Assembly (NCBI RefSeq): GCF_033115175.1
Contig: NC_084842.1
Location: 31,269,549 to 31,333,548, forward strand
Source: Lepus europaeus
Lineage: Eukaryota > Chordata > Mammalia > Lagomorpha > Leporidae
DNA length: 64,000 nucleotides
Direction of reading: 5' to 3'
In this document: positions 1-11,529 of the stretch, in pieces
Numbering within the stretch: position 1 is the first letter of the stretch
Layout: every line of letters starts with the position of its first letter
The notes under the pieces: generated by a model
What the model saw: the letters and a program-made list of their open reading frames with translations, nothing else
What the model was told of the DNA's origin: nothing
Databases searched by the model: none
Translations under genes and position numbers: made by a program

Positions 1-245
1 CTGTTCAGCTTCCTGTTAACGTGCATCCTGAGAAGCATTAAAGGATAGCTCAAGGGTTTGGTTCCCGGCCATCCATGAGGGAGACTTGCACTGAGTTTCA
101 GGATTCTTGCTTTGGCCTGGCCCAGCCCTGCCCTGGGTGCTGCAGCCATGTGGGTGAAGAGACAATGGATGGAAGAACTCCATCTGTTTGCCATCTGTTT
201 TCCCACCTTTCAAGTAAAATCATTAAAATAAAATAAATATTTTAA
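1..245 (+). mobile_element. CSINE fragment, cut by window edge
   Basis: This is the 3' two-thirds of an old lagomorph CSINE. The family pattern shows in order: 'cttcctgttaacgtgcatcc', a stretch resembling the CCATGNGGGAGAC core, 'ttggcctggcccagccctg', 'gccatgtgggtgaagagac', then an A-rich tail with AAATAAAATAAAT. The head lies outside the window. It is clearly diverged, so it is an older subfamily copy. The short open frame on the other strand is an artefact of the SINE. Confidence 0.7.
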
Positions 246-1937
246 AATTTAAAAAAGCAGATGTGAGTTGCAGGATGAACATCTCTATTCTGAAATTTGA
301 AATGCTCAAAAATCTAAAATTTTGGACTTCGGTCATGATACCACAAGTGGAAAAATTTCTCATCATGAAATGTTGTTTCAAACTTAAAATTATTTAAAAT
401 GTGATATAAACTTACCTTTAGGGTATAGGTTTAAGGTGTATAATAATTGAAATTTAGACTTGGGTCATAGTCCAAAATAGTTCACTGCATATATACAACA
501 TTCCAAAATCTAAGGGAAAAATATCTGAAATTAGAAACATTTCTGTTCCCCAGAATTTTGGAAAAGCAACATTCAAATTGTTTACATGGTCTCAGAGTGT
601 CATCTCAGTTTATTCCAAATTGGTTGCAATGAGACGGTGGAAAAATTAAAGTGAAGAAAACCAAATGATCAAAGTTTATCTCACAGTAAAGGGAAAAATT
701 ATCATATGCCTGGCACTATAATTCACTGAGAAGGAAGCAGCATTGATTTTGTGGTATTCCTGCTAACAATACATAATGCAATCACGAAGAAACATCACAA
801 AAGTCATTCAACAAATCTAAGAGCTTGTTCTCTTAAAAAAGTGAGTTATGCATGACAAAAGTGATTCTGTGGAATTGTTCCAGGTGACAGGACAATGATG
901 AACTGTGTGCCACATGGGATGCTGGGTGGGATCCTCTACCAGGAAAATAATTATTTTGCCATATTCATTGTAATGAATATTAGTAGAATAATTGGTACGG
1001 TTTGAACAAGAAGTGCAGATTGGATAACAATATTTTGCTCATGCTAATTTTCTGATTTTGATATTTGAACTCTGGTTAAATTAAAAAAAACTATGTTTTT
1101 AGAAAACATTCATTGTGGAACTTGAAGGTAGAAGGAAATCACAACTGTAATTTATTTTTTACTTTCAAAATACTTGGATATTTAAGTGTAGGGAAGGATA
1201 TATGAAAAGTTTTTTGTGAAATTCTTCCTAACGAGTTGTAAGACTAAAATTGTTTCAAACTAAGAATTTTAAAACACATAATACAGTTTTTTTTGCATAA
1301 CATTATAGGAACACATAATGTGAATAATGTACATTTTATTTTGTATATTATATTCAATTACCTTTAGATAGTAATTAAACTGAAAAACACTAAAATACAA
1401 GAACTATTATATGGAGATTTGAAGTAAAGTATATTTTTCTGGATCGGTCATATTCCTAGATAGAAACTGGAAGAATAGCAGATTGTATACCTTCATGTAT
1501 TTAACTTTTTTTTCAAATCATACCTATGTCAACAGACATCTGGGAGCACTAATGCAATTATATGCTCACCAGCTAAATGTACAAAATAACTGAGGTTGTC
1601 AAAATCTCCTCCATGCACAAGTCCTGAGGCTATTCACATAAACAAACCAGGCTACATAAATGAAATCACTTTAAGCTTGTTTTTAGTATTTTTTGAGGTA
1701 AAGAACAATGACATATAAAACAGAATAAAACATCCAATATGGAATTCATGAAACCTTGGCAGGAATTTTATAATAGAAATATAAAAACTAATGCACATTT
1801 ATAACAGCCGAATTTTTCCTGTCATTGTCTAACTACTAACCTTACTATTCCATACTATTTGTATTAAAAAAAAAGAAAAAAGGCATATTGGAAAGCAGAA
1901 AATGTTATCACTACTGTCAAACCAACTTAATTCACAC
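246..1937. other. AT-rich DNA with nothing recognised
   Basis: About 1.7 kb of AT-rich sequence with short A and T runs. I see no open frame of note, no splice-site pair enclosing an open frame, and no repeat that I can name. Confidence 0.6.
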
Positions 1938-2157
1938 AAGATGACGGACAGGACATTGTAGCACAATGGATTAAGCCTCTGCGTGAGTCAGCTATATCCT
2001 TAGAGGAGTCCCTGGGATCAGTCCTGGCTCTGCTTCTGATGCAGCTTTCTGCTAGTGTGTGTCCTGAGAAGGAGCAGATGACAGCGCATAGAAGATCCAG
2101 TTGGAAATCCAGCTTTTGGATTGTTGTGGGCATTTGGAGAGTGAGGCAGCAGGTAAG

Positions 2158-2226
<69 letters not shown>

Positions 2227-2250
2227 TCAAATATATAAATAAACCTAGGG
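1938..2250 (+). mobile_element. CSINE (older copy) with long CT tract
   Basis: The head reads 'acattgtagcacaatggatt', followed by a tRNA-like body, 'cttctgatgcagctttctgc', and 'tttggattgttgtgggcatt'. A (CT)n tract and the tail AAATATATAAATAAACC complete it. The element is sense on the plus strand. Possible 7-bp duplications (AAGATGA) flank it but are too short to trust. The serine/leucine and arginine/glutamate open frames here are translations of the dinucleotide tract. Confidence 0.75.
2154..2226 (+). repeat. (CT)n microsatellite in CSINE
   Basis: A nearly pure CT run of roughly 70 bases in the normal position of the CSINE pyrimidine tract. It is expanded compared with the other copies here and is likely length-polymorphic. 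Confidence 0.9.
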
Positions 2251-3097
2251 GGAAAAAGATGAACATCTTCAACATATAAGACGCTGAGTGTGAATGAAGC
2301 ACTGTGAAATATATCTAAATACTTATTATGACTTCTTTGTAAAGAGAAAAGATAACTAGTACTGGCTTCCTGTGTAAAATACGTATGGTAAGAAAATCCC
2401 TAATCTGATGACACTGTAAGTTCATACTTTGAATTCTTTCTCTGTTTCAAACACTATGCTAAACAGAGTCAAAACTTGCAGTCAAAATATTTTTAAAAAC
2501 TGCACAGATAATAAACAGAACAGAAGCAGACAACCACAAAATGGAAGTAATCTGCTGACTTGCTCTCAGAATAGAAGCAAGCAAAGGCAGCCTGGATTTT
2601 CACCTCCAGGAAGACAGTGAGTATTTCAGTCAGTAAATGACAGGTGGAGTGGGAGCCAGACACATAGCCTGGGGTAAAGATTTGTTGTTGATTCCCTTTG
2701 TCCTTGATAGGAGGTGGAAAGGTGCACTACTGAGCCTTCCCTGTAACCACTCTATAAACCTGTTTGCCTAGGAAGGTAGGGGAAGCAGGCTGCAGGCGTT
2801 ATTCAGTCGTAGCTCTGGATTCCACAATATTGCCACAGCTAGTAGGAAGATTGCAAATAAAGAGTACAGTTCAAGATTGGGGCACAGGTATGTGGAAGAA
2901 AAATGCCGAAAAACATCACTGATGTAGAGAGAGAAAGTTCAAACCAGCATTCAAAAACATATGCACAAGGCTTTAAAAGTTAGTGTAATCACGAAACAAA
3001 CCCATGGAAGGAAAGAAAAAAAAGTATTATAAATATTTATTTATTTTTTTACCCCTCAAAAAAAGTATTATAAGTATTTATAAATAATATATGTTAA
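2251..3097. other. No gene recognised
   Basis: Unclassified sequence. The only structure noted is a short direct repeat of 'aaaaaagtattataa' near 3016 and 3058, just before the next CSINE. Confidence 0.5.
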
Positions 3098-3440
3098 TGG
3101 GGCAAACGCTGTCTGTGGCTTAGTAGGTTAAACCTCCACCTGTGGCGCTGACATCCCACATGGGCTTGGTTTGAGTACCAGCTGCTCCACTTCCAATCCA
3201 GCTCTCTGCCAATGACTCCAGGAAACCAGTGGGAAATGGCCTAAATGCTTGGGCTCCTGCACCCACATGAGAGACCTGGAATAAGTTCCTGGCTTCTGGC
3301 TTCGGATGGGCCCAGCTCTGGTTGTTGCAGCCATTTGGGGAGTGAACCAGTGGATGGAAGATCTCTGTCTCTGTCTCTGTCTCTCTCTCTAATTCTGTCT
3401 CTCAAATAAATAGATAAATAAATCTTTAAATAAATACATC
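3098..3440 (+). mobile_element. CSINE (older copy)
   Basis: The head 'ctgtggcttagtaggttaaa' leads into 'cctccacctgtggcgctgac', then 'ccaatgactccagg', 'acccacatgagagacctgga', a CT-rich stretch, and a tail of AAATAAATAGATAAATAAATC. It is oriented 5' to 3' on plus. The divergent core places it with the older CSINE copies. Confidence 0.85.
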
Positions 3441-3715
3441 CAGGATTTTCAGAGTAAAGGTGAAAACACTTGCCAGAAAAGTAAAAGAAATCATTAGACA
3501 AGTAAAAATGGACAGAAATGAAAGAAGCAAAAATGGACATGAAGAATAATGAATTATAAAACATTGAAAAGAAAATGTGTCATAAAATGAGAAAAAAGAC
3601 TTCAAAGAGAAACTAAATTCTAGGCTGCAAACAGTCAAAAAGAAGTAGGGAACTGGAGAATTATTTCAGGAATTCACTCAGAACTCATCAGAGAGAAGAA
3701 GATGCTTTAGAAGTG

Positions 3716-3830
3716 TGTTTGTGTGTGTGTGTGTGTATACATACACATTTGGAGGTATGTGTATATACATATAGAGACTATATTCTATATTTACATACAT
3801 TTATATAGAATATATATATATAAAGAGTAT
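3716..3830. repeat. (GT)n and (TA)n microsatellites
   Basis: A GT run at about 3718-3736 is followed by TA-rich stretches around 3808-3825. The surrounding 3441-4365 shows no gene or named repeat. Confidence 0.8.
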
Positions 3831-4365
3831 ATGTTTTTATGTTTATACACATATGTATTCGATATATATAGAATATTGTCCAATAAGGATCCATCTGAAT
3901 CCTGAATTAACTTTCCAAGGTCATCCTTTTTAAGGCATGACAAAGATATAGAGAAGTATTAAATGCAATTCATATTTTTGCTAATAAGTTATTGCCATTA
4001 TTTTAATTTTATTTTGTGAAATGAACAATTTGTTGGTAATTAAAAGGTGACTTAGGACCAGTGGATACATTCCTGGACACTAAAGAGAACAGGAAGTACA
4101 TATTTGGAACATAGGAAAGGGAGCAAATTTTTCACTTTAAAGTGTCAAGTTTGAGATTTCTTTTGGATATCCACAAAAGGTGCTTGCATATTTTAACTTG
4201 GAGCCACTAAGAAGAATTTGAGGAAGAAAACATAACAGGTTTAGGCTGGAGTGTACAGACGCTCAATATTTCAAGTTTCAGTAGTGAAAGATGATTTAGA
4301 CAAGGACTTAATCAGTGGTCAGTGAAATGGTTCAAGAAAGACGCTTTCCAGGAGCAGACTATGAA

Positions 4366-4769
4366 GCAGAAATGGAGTGGAGAAGAAGCAGACGTTCCGC
4401 ATTTCACCACGTTTTTCACTGAGGACCCCAGTCAACAGCTGATAAGAGCTTAGCGCATCTCTTGCAGCTGTACAGCTTCTGGTAGCAGAAGCAGTGCTAG
4501 CTGCTGAAGCTCCTATGCAAGGCCAAGATGGAGATGCTACTCAGTGGGAATTCTGAGACAGTGAAGACGCATCTGTAGAACCCGATCCTCCGCCTGCCAT
4601 GGCGAGGAGCATGATTGTCACTTACAAAGGCGAAACTCTGAACCACGTAGAACTCAAGCTCGAGATGATTGGCCACTACCTACCTAGGTGATCACCTGCA
4701 AGCTCCTATAATACTCCTGACCTGCTTAGCAGGGAAAACCACTCCTCCCATTACATGCCCCTCCAGTAG
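4366..4769 (+). pseudogene. RPS15: RPS15 processed pseudogene (ribosomal protein uS19)
   Basis: This is a decayed, intronless copy of the mRNA for small-subunit ribosomal protein S15 (145 residues in mammals). Its start resembles codons 2-15 (GCAGAAATGGAG then 'agaagaagcagacgttccgc'). The next match is QLYS, and then QLLxL-type codons that fit the region before VKTHL. VKTHL itself is intact at about 4563-4577. Further on, after a frame change, MIGHYL is intact at about 4663-4680. The end 'ccactcctcccattacatgc...ctccagtag' matches the ...THSSRFIPLK-stop end. Three or more in-frame stops (for example TAG in the QLYSFW-stop stretch) and frame changes rule out a product. It spans 404 bases against 438 in an intact coding region. 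No poly(A) or TSD was visible, so it is an old copy. Confidence 0.85.
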
Positions 4770-4962
4770 CCTGCCCATTCTCTGTCACTGAAGACACACA
4801 AACTCACCCCTTTACTTCCATCTCCCAATGGAGAGTGGCTTACTCTGGTAGAGACAGTGGTGGGTGCGAGTGTATGTGAATGGGCAGGGCTGTTAGGTTG
4901 TATTCAGATGCCAGGAGTGCTACTGAGCAGTCCATCAGTCCTTCTTTAAAATTATATGAAAA

Positions 4963-5219
4963 GGGGCCAGCTTGTGACGTAGCAGGTAAAGCCATCAACT
5001 ACAAGACTGGCACATCCTATGGGAACCGGTTTGTGTTCCAGCTGCTCCACATCAGATTCAGCTCCCTGCTGATGGCCAGGGAAAAGCAGTGGAAGACGTC
5101 TTCAGTGTTTCATCCCCTGCCACCCACGTGGGAGACTAGGATGAGTTCCTGGCTCCTAGCTTTGGCCTGACCCAGTCCTGACCAGTGTGGCCATCTGGGA
5201 AGTGAACCAGTGGATGGAA

Positions 5220-5258
<39 letters not shown>

Positions 5259-5300
5259 ACTCTGACTTTAACAGAAATAAATAAATCTTTAAAAAAGATT
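4963..5300 (+). mobile_element. CSINE (older copy)
   Basis: GGGGCCAGCTTGTGACGTAG head, 'ccacccacgtgggagac' core, CT tract at about 5223-5258, and tail AAATAAATAAATCTTTAAAAAAG. The imperfect flanks ATTATATGAAAA and ATTATGTAAAAC may be an aged TSD. Confidence 0.85.
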
Positions 5301-6685
5301 ATGTAAAACAAATGGTTTTTGTGTTTGAAAACTTGGGGGCAGCTGTGATCTCAGGTACAATGGTTTCAGTGGAGTAGTAGTAAGAAGTTGAATTTCAATG
5401 ACAAACTACATGAAATTTGAGAAACTTGAGAGCAGTTCAAACAATTTTGCAATAGAAGTGATCAGATAATTTTAGTGATTGGTACTGCAAATAAAACGAT
5501 GTTGGATAATAATATCACAATAATAAGCCAATGGAGACTGACTCAGTGGGGACAGTTTAAATCTGTTAGAACATTTAAATTTAAGAATTAAAGTATTGGT
5601 AGTTGAGAAAATTGGTAATAACCATAATCTTTTCCTTGTTGGAAGGTTAAGGAGGGGCTAAAATGACAAAAATTCCCAAATTTGTAAATGTTTCTTTTGT
5701 TTCTCTCATCTCACTGGGTTTTTGGCCGTAAAAAGAATAATTACTTCTTGGCAACTCAAAGGCCTTCTATTCTTTCAGCTTCCCAATTCTTCCTATTTTG
5801 CAAAATTATATTTGTACAATACAGTAGACACAAGGCAATAAAATTTTATATGAAGTTCAAACTTGCTATCTCAGTTTTATTAATATTTAAATCTGAGAAG
5901 GTAAATCAAAGTGACTTTCCCCTTTACACACTAAGACTTCAGAATAAAAGTCATAAGATTAACTTCCCAAATTGTTCTCATATTAAAAATTCATATACAT
6001 ATATCCCCCCAAAAATTGTCATACAGAGTTTGACAGTAAAATAACATCTATTAGTAGACATCAAAAGCAAACAACAAAGGTGTTCCACGCTGCTTTTCAA
6101 AAAATGATTACTCAAGTTTCAAACCAGTACCACAAAAATGATTTAATCTGGGGAGAGAATGAAGTAATGAAGTGATATCCCCAGCATCTAAAGTCTAATC
6201 AGTGGTGTGTTATCAGCCCTCTTGGGACAGCTAGCAGAGAAGTGAGGTTCGAACAAACAGATGGAAAAATGGCTGTCAATGTACATTTCATGTTGTGAAA
6301 AGCTCGTAAATTTTGAGGAACAAAGGTCGTTTCCCTCTGAATTGGATAAGTTCCTGATGTTGAGGTTTAAACTTAATTTGAAAAAGGAAAGCTGGTAAGT
6401 ACAATGCTGCCAAGAGTTGATCACCTTGTCCCACAATAGCTGCAGGATTCATTTTATCAAATCGTGAAGATGAGCAGTTTGCTCTATCTTAAATGGCAGA
6501 CTATCATCAAGGGGACCACTATGTACTCTTAATTCAGGCTGATGGTGCTTGAATCAGTAGGTAATCTAAGCTCATTTGACTACACCTCTAATTATCTATT
6601 ATTAAATATTATCACTTTAGAGGTAAATTGAAACTGCTACAACTGACATAAAGTCAATTTATTTAAACATTCTTTACAAAATGTA
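5301..6685. other. Unclassified; one short coding-like frame on minus
   Basis: No repeat family recognised. The minus strand has a 54-codon open frame, ATG at 6450-6452 and stop at 6288-6290, whose product begins MNPAAIVGQGDQLL. I do not recognise it. There is no poly(A) or TSD to mark it as a retrocopy, and no splice acceptor was evident. It may be chance. Confidence 0.3.
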
Positions 6686-6689
6686 AATG

Positions 6690-7465
6690 AGTAATTTATA
6701 TATTTCTTGCTTTGAATTACGAATGATAAACATGTAGCAGAAAAGTGCTCAAAATGCTAGTATATAGCTCAATAAACTGTTTCTAATTGAACATCTATAT
6801 AAACATCCCTGGGAATTCTACCTCATTTCTCCACCCAATAATTATCTATTCTCTCTACTCCAAAAGATTTTTATGATAATTATTTACTTGTTTTAGTTTA
6901 TTGTTTTACCAGCTACATATTCATATGCATTCCTAAAGACTATAGTTTAGTGTTGCCTTATCTTGAAGTTTCTATAAACACACTCGCCTATTCTTTTGTG
7001 CTAGCTTCTTATACTCAATATTATGATTGTGGGTTTCTCCTAGAAATGTGTCTGTAATGTAGTTTGCTTATTTTCATTGTCATATGGCACTCAATTGTAT
7101 GAATACACCACAATATGTTTAAAAATTCTGCTTTTGATTCACATCTGGATTGTTTACAGTTTTCAGCTATTCCTGTTTCCATGTAAGAAGTACATATGCA
7201 CACATTTCAGCTGAGCGTAGGTACAGGAGTGGAAATTTTGGTCATACATTTGTGCACCTTCAACTTTACTGAACTTTTTTTTCAATGTAGTCTTATCAAT
7301 TTACACTAACAGGTGCTGCGTTCTGAGAATTCCTGATATTTCCAGTTCTCTAATAGGCGCTAATAGTATTCTTATAATTTTAACCTGTATGGTGGACTAT
7401 TGACATCCGATTGAGATTTTAATTTACATTCCTGATTTATAGTAATGAATAATGAACAATAGTGA
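6690..7465 (-). mobile_element. Old L1 3' end (ORF2 tail and 3'UTR), minus
   Basis: On the plus strand the text follows the familiar reverse complement of mammalian L1 3' ends. It shows 'ttcattgtcatatggcactc' before 'aattgtatgaatacaccaca', then 'catctggattgtttacagtt', 'tacaggagtggaaattttgg' and 'agattttaatttacattcct'. The element therefore reads on minus. It is strongly diverged with no open ORF2, and the edges are approximate. Confidence 0.65.
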
Positions 7466-8040
7466 ACAGAGCATTATCTTATGGAAGGTCTTTGATAAAG
7501 CCCAACTTTTGTCCAAGGATTTCTGGAACTATGGTACAGATCTCTAGTCATAATCAGGGTAAAAATATACTAACCAAGGATTTGTAGTTTGCAGTTAAAT
7601 TCAGAACCTGCTTGAAACCACTCTTCACCAATAAGGGAATATCATGCACTAAAAGTGTGGATAGATGTTTTGCACCTGGTTGCTTATCCTGTCTGATTTT
7701 ACATACATAACTGATGAAATATAAAATAGTCCTCAATAGACTTGCCACCTTGCAGGTTAACAATCTGAACTGAAAACATATCTAGTAAGATTGCCAAAGG
7801 ACCTTGTGTCCTGGGCCTGAAAATCTCGTAACTTTGTCATGTTTACCAGTGCTTTCTTTGTTTTATCTGCTAACTTTAACTTTAATAAAGGTTTTACGAG
7901 TATGTCCTATGAACATATAAGATTATTTGATGCTGTGTAGTATTTGCAAAATTTCAATATATTTTATTAAGATAAACTCTTTTTACTAAAAGTCTATTTA
8001 AGCATCTGTTAGACTCTCTCCATGTTTTCCCTACTCGTTT
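7466..8040. other. No gene recognised
   Basis: AT-rich sequence without a usable open frame or a recognisable repeat. The 5' part of the following LTR-like block could extend into it. Confidence 0.45.
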
Positions 8041-8470
8041 CAGGAAGCTCTTATGAATGAGGAAGCCAAGGACTGGAAGCAGGCCAGACTGGCTGCACCC
8101 TCAGCTCCTTCCCAGCACCTATGCACTAAATAAATCAGGATGGAAGTCCCTTGTAACAAATACTTATCAGTGATGACAAGGTCTAGGTCTCAATAAAAAC
8201 AAGCCAGAAAAGGCTGCATCAAGACTGCCCACTCCACCAGCACATTCACAGTAACTAATGTATAACCACATTTCTTTCCTGGAGACAGCCTGATAAGGAT
8301 GTACCAATGCCCCTAGACTACACGACCTCAGCGCCTCGGTCTCTCTACCAGCCCCTCCGATTGCACTGTTCAGAGATGCTCTTTTTCTTACTTAAATAAA
8401 ACTTCATTTCTTCTACTCCCACCACTGTGTCCAGTTTCATAAATCAGCAGCAGCATTAGCACATGAACTG
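8041..8470 (+). mobile_element. Probable solo LTR of an old endogenous retrovirus
   Basis: A GC-richer block than its surroundings. It carries a typical LTR 3' layout: a C-rich R/U5-like stretch ('cctcggtctctctaccagcc'), 'gatgctctttttcttactta', AATAAA at about 8395, then 'cttcatttcttctactccca', 'ccactgtgtcc'. No internal retroviral gene adjoins it. Boundaries and class are uncertain; the assignment rests on the signal-plus-U5 pattern only. Confidence 0.45.
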
Positions 8471-8559
8471 GAACTCCTCTCACCAGGTTTCCCAACATTA
8501 ATACATGAATAAAACTGTTTTAAGATCATAATTACTGAAGAAATCCTCTACTGATGAAA

Positions 8560-8910
8560 GAATATAAAGTTGGTTTGTAGCGGGTAGAAGTATAAAATGG
8601 CCCTCAAATTTCTCCCTGCTATTGTCATCAAAGCTACAAATGAAGAGAGACTGAACACAAGTAAGAAAAACACAGCCAGCCCTCAATCATAAGAGGCTGA
8701 AATCCATCAGAACTTCATGAGTTTGGAAACCCCGGATGAGAATGCAGCTCAGCTGACATTTGTTTTTTGCCTTGGGAGAGCCTAAATAGAGAACCTGGCC
8801 ATTTCATTCCCGGATTTCTGACCAACTGTACTGTGAGTTAATGAGTGTTGTCTTAAGCTGCTGAGTTTGCAGTAACTTGTTACCCAACCATAGCAATTTA
8901 ATTCATACTT
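8560..8910 (+). mobile_element. MaLR (MLT1-like) LTR relic
   Basis: The 3' half follows the MaLR LTR pattern: 'tcccggatttctgaccaact', 'gtactgtgagttaatgagtg', 'ttaagctgctgagtttgcag', then 'taacttgttacccaaccata'. These parallel the MLT1-type ending '...ttaagccactaagtttgtggtaatttgtta'. The element is non-autonomous and carries no protein-coding capacity here. The start is approximate. Confidence 0.55.
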
Positions 8911-10000
8911 CAATCAATCAGTTGTTCTCTTTATGACTTTTGCTATTTGTCACATTAAAACTATAATGAAAAATTCTGTATTTTCTTGGTATTTTACTTT
9001 TTTCATATTTATGTCTGCCATCAAAATTATTTAAAGATAATGTGGTCTCCAGTTGCAGATTTCAAAGAATTCTACAGATAATTTTTAGAGGTAATAACCA
9101 ATTAATTAAAAAATATGCCATAGATTTATTGCAATCATAATGAAAATCATAGTAGTTTTGTTGCTTCATTGTATCTTTATTTCTGAATTAATTTTAAATT
9201 TTCCATAGAGTTAAAAATTACCAAGTTTAGACAAGACATCTGGAGGACATGTTCTAGCAGGTAAAATAATCCTATGGACACTGCCAATAACAGGGAAGGG
9301 ACGATGGCAGCAGTTCAATACATTAGGCAACAAGTGGTCGACTATCTATACAGAATTTTAAAGCTATCATAAAAGCAAAAAAAGTTGGCTGCTTTTTATC
9401 TTTTGTATGCATTGACAATTCTAAACAGTATATGGATAACATTCTACACATCTGGTACACACCCAATATCTCTCTTTTCATCCTATTTTTATTAAAAAAA
9501 TGACTATGACATTATGGTAACAGCACAAAATTAGGCAAATATAAAAGTAAATCAAATAAAATCCAGAGCAGGCAATTCAAATGTAACATCAGCTTATGAC
9601 AAAGACAGCACTGACAAGCACTGAAAAAGAATGGGCATTACCATCAGAGGTATTAGGTACACTCTGGAAAAACTTAAAAATTGACCTTTACATCAAACAA
9701 ACAAACAAACAAAATCAATGTTAGATGATTGTATGTAAAATTGGACAGGTGTATTGATACTAAACTTGTAGTTTTACAACATTTTTAGTTTTTTGAACTG
9801 TCTTAAAATGCCTTTAAAACATGTAATTTCCCACATTAGATTGTAAATCTTATGTTTAAAATACATTTACTTTTTAAAATGTTGTGATTTATGATATAAA
9901 TTACAAATCTGTTATTAATTTTAAAACTTGCTGGTTCCAATCAATCTAAATAAGTAAATGGTGCATTCTTTAACTAGAGGATTGAATGATTTTTAACACT
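8911..10000. other. AT-rich DNA; small (AAAC)n
   Basis: Nothing named apart from a short AAAC repeat at about 9689-9712. It ends at the TSD of the L1 insertion. Confidence 0.5.
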
Positions 10001-10010
10001 AAGAAATAGT
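10001..10010 (+). repeat. TSD of L1 insertion, left copy
   Basis: AAGAAATAGT, identical to the right copy that follows the L1 A-tail. The exact match fixes the L1 limits. Confidence 0.85.
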
Positions 10011-11504
10011 AGCCAGTCCCAAAGAGAAAAATATCATTTGTTTTCCCTGATTGATGACAACTGAGTGCCAAAGAGGAAACCTGTTAAGTGAAATGGACAC
10101 TATAAGCAACAAAGAACTGATCAGCTCCTGTCCTGACTTTAGATGTACAATGTAATACTTCATCCTTTTTAGTATTTGTTGTTGTTGTTGTTGTTCTAGT
10201 ACTATTGGTTGAACTCAGTAATTAACACACAATTATTCTCAGGTGTTTAAATTTTAACTGAAAAGTGATCCCTGTTAAATCTAAGAGTGGAAAAAGAGAG
10301 GGAGGAGATGAACAATTTGGAACATGCTCAATCGGACTGGCCGCAAATGGTGGAGTTAGAAATGTGCAGGGGATTCCAACACAATTCCATCAAGATGGCA
10401 TGTACCAATGCCATCGCACTAGTCCAAGTGATCAATTTCAGCTCACAATTGATAGCTCTGATAGGTCTAAGAATCAAAGAGATCACACAAACAAGACAAG
10501 TATCTGCTAATACTAACTGATAGAATCAAAAAGGGAGAGAAAGATCCAACATGGGAAGTGGGATACACAGCAGATTCATAGGATGGCAGATGTCCTAAAC
10601 AACACTCCGGCCTCAGAATCAGCCCTCAAGGCATTCAGATCAGGCTGAAGAGCCCATGAGAGTATAGCAGGCATGGAAAGCCAAGATATCATGGAAAAAA
10701 AAAAAAAAAGACCTAAATGAATGATCTCTGTGAGTGAGATCCCAGCGGAAAGAATGGGGCCATCAAAGAAGGAGGTACCCTTCTCCGAAGGGAGGAGAGA
10801 ACCTCCACTTTGACTATGACCCTATCGGAATAAGATCAAAGGCAGCGAACTCTAAAGGCTTCCATAGCCCTGGCAACTCATGACTAGAGCCTAGGGAGAT
10901 TACTGACGCCATGAACAGGAGTGTCAAATTGTTAAGTCAGCAACAGGAGTCACTGTGTACTTACACCCCATGCGGGATCTGTCCCTAATGTGTCGTCTAA
11001 AGCCAAGTGATGCTATGACTGGTACTGAAACAGTATTTTTATACTTTGCGTTTCTGTGTGGGCGCAGACCGATGAGGTCTTTGCTAATTAGATACTGAAG
11101 TGATCTTCTGTATATAAAGAGAATTGGAAATGAAAAAAAACAACCTGGTGTTAAAATGGAAATGGCATAGAAAATTAATTATTTTGAAAAAAAAATTATG
11201 TAGGATCTCTGTCCTTAATGTGCTGTACATTGCTATTTAATGCTATAATTAGTAATCCAATGGTAGTTTTTTCACTTGATGTTGCTATATGGGCAAAATG
11301 TTGAAATCTTTACCTAATATATACTAAACTGATCTTCTGTATACAAAGAGAATTGAAAATGAATCTTTACATGAATGGAAGGGGAAAGGGAGCGGGAGGG
11401 GGGAGGGTTGCGGGCGGGAGGGAAGTTATGGGAGGGGGGAAGCCATTGTAACCCATAAGCTATACTTTGGAAATTTATATTCATTAAATAAAAGTTAAAA
11501 AAAA
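10011..11504 (+). mobile_element. 5'-truncated L1, lagomorph-type 3' end
   Basis: This starts in the last part of ORF2 or just after ('agccagtcccaaagagaaaa' then 'atatcatttgttttccctga') and runs through a long 3'UTR to an A-rich tail. AATAAA is at 11487-11492. The 3'UTR contains a diverged internal duplication (about 10976-11135 and 11201-11360) and a G-rich tract. Perfect 10-bp duplications on both sides show a single reverse-transcription insertion that lost its 5' part. Two overlapping short frames near 10265-10520 are non-coding 3'UTR. Compared with the other L1 relics here it is relatively young. Confidence 0.85.
11378..11442 (+). other. G-rich polypurine tract of L1 3'UTR
   Basis: Several runs of three to six G residues within about 65 bases (GGGG, GGG, GGGAGGGG-type clusters, GGGCGGGAGGG, GGGAGGGGGG). 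This is a strong G-quadruplex candidate on the plus strand. A G-rich tract near the 3' end is a known conserved property of mammalian L1 3'UTRs. Confidence 0.8.
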
Positions 11505-11514
11505 AAGAAATAGT
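11505..11514 (+). repeat. TSD of L1 insertion, right copy
   Basis: AAGAAATAGT directly after the A-tail, matching the left copy exactly. Confidence 0.85.
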
Positions 11515-11529
11515 GTAGGTGGATAAGGC

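Noticed and set aside
2018..2302. Arg-Glu and Ser-Leu repeat proteins
   Set aside because: They arise from the (CT)n tract of a CSINE; the same happens at 35881-36118.
10265..10520. Two overlapping plus-strand frames of about 80 codons
   Set aside because: Both lie within the L1 3'UTR, after ORF2, and are non-coding in this family.
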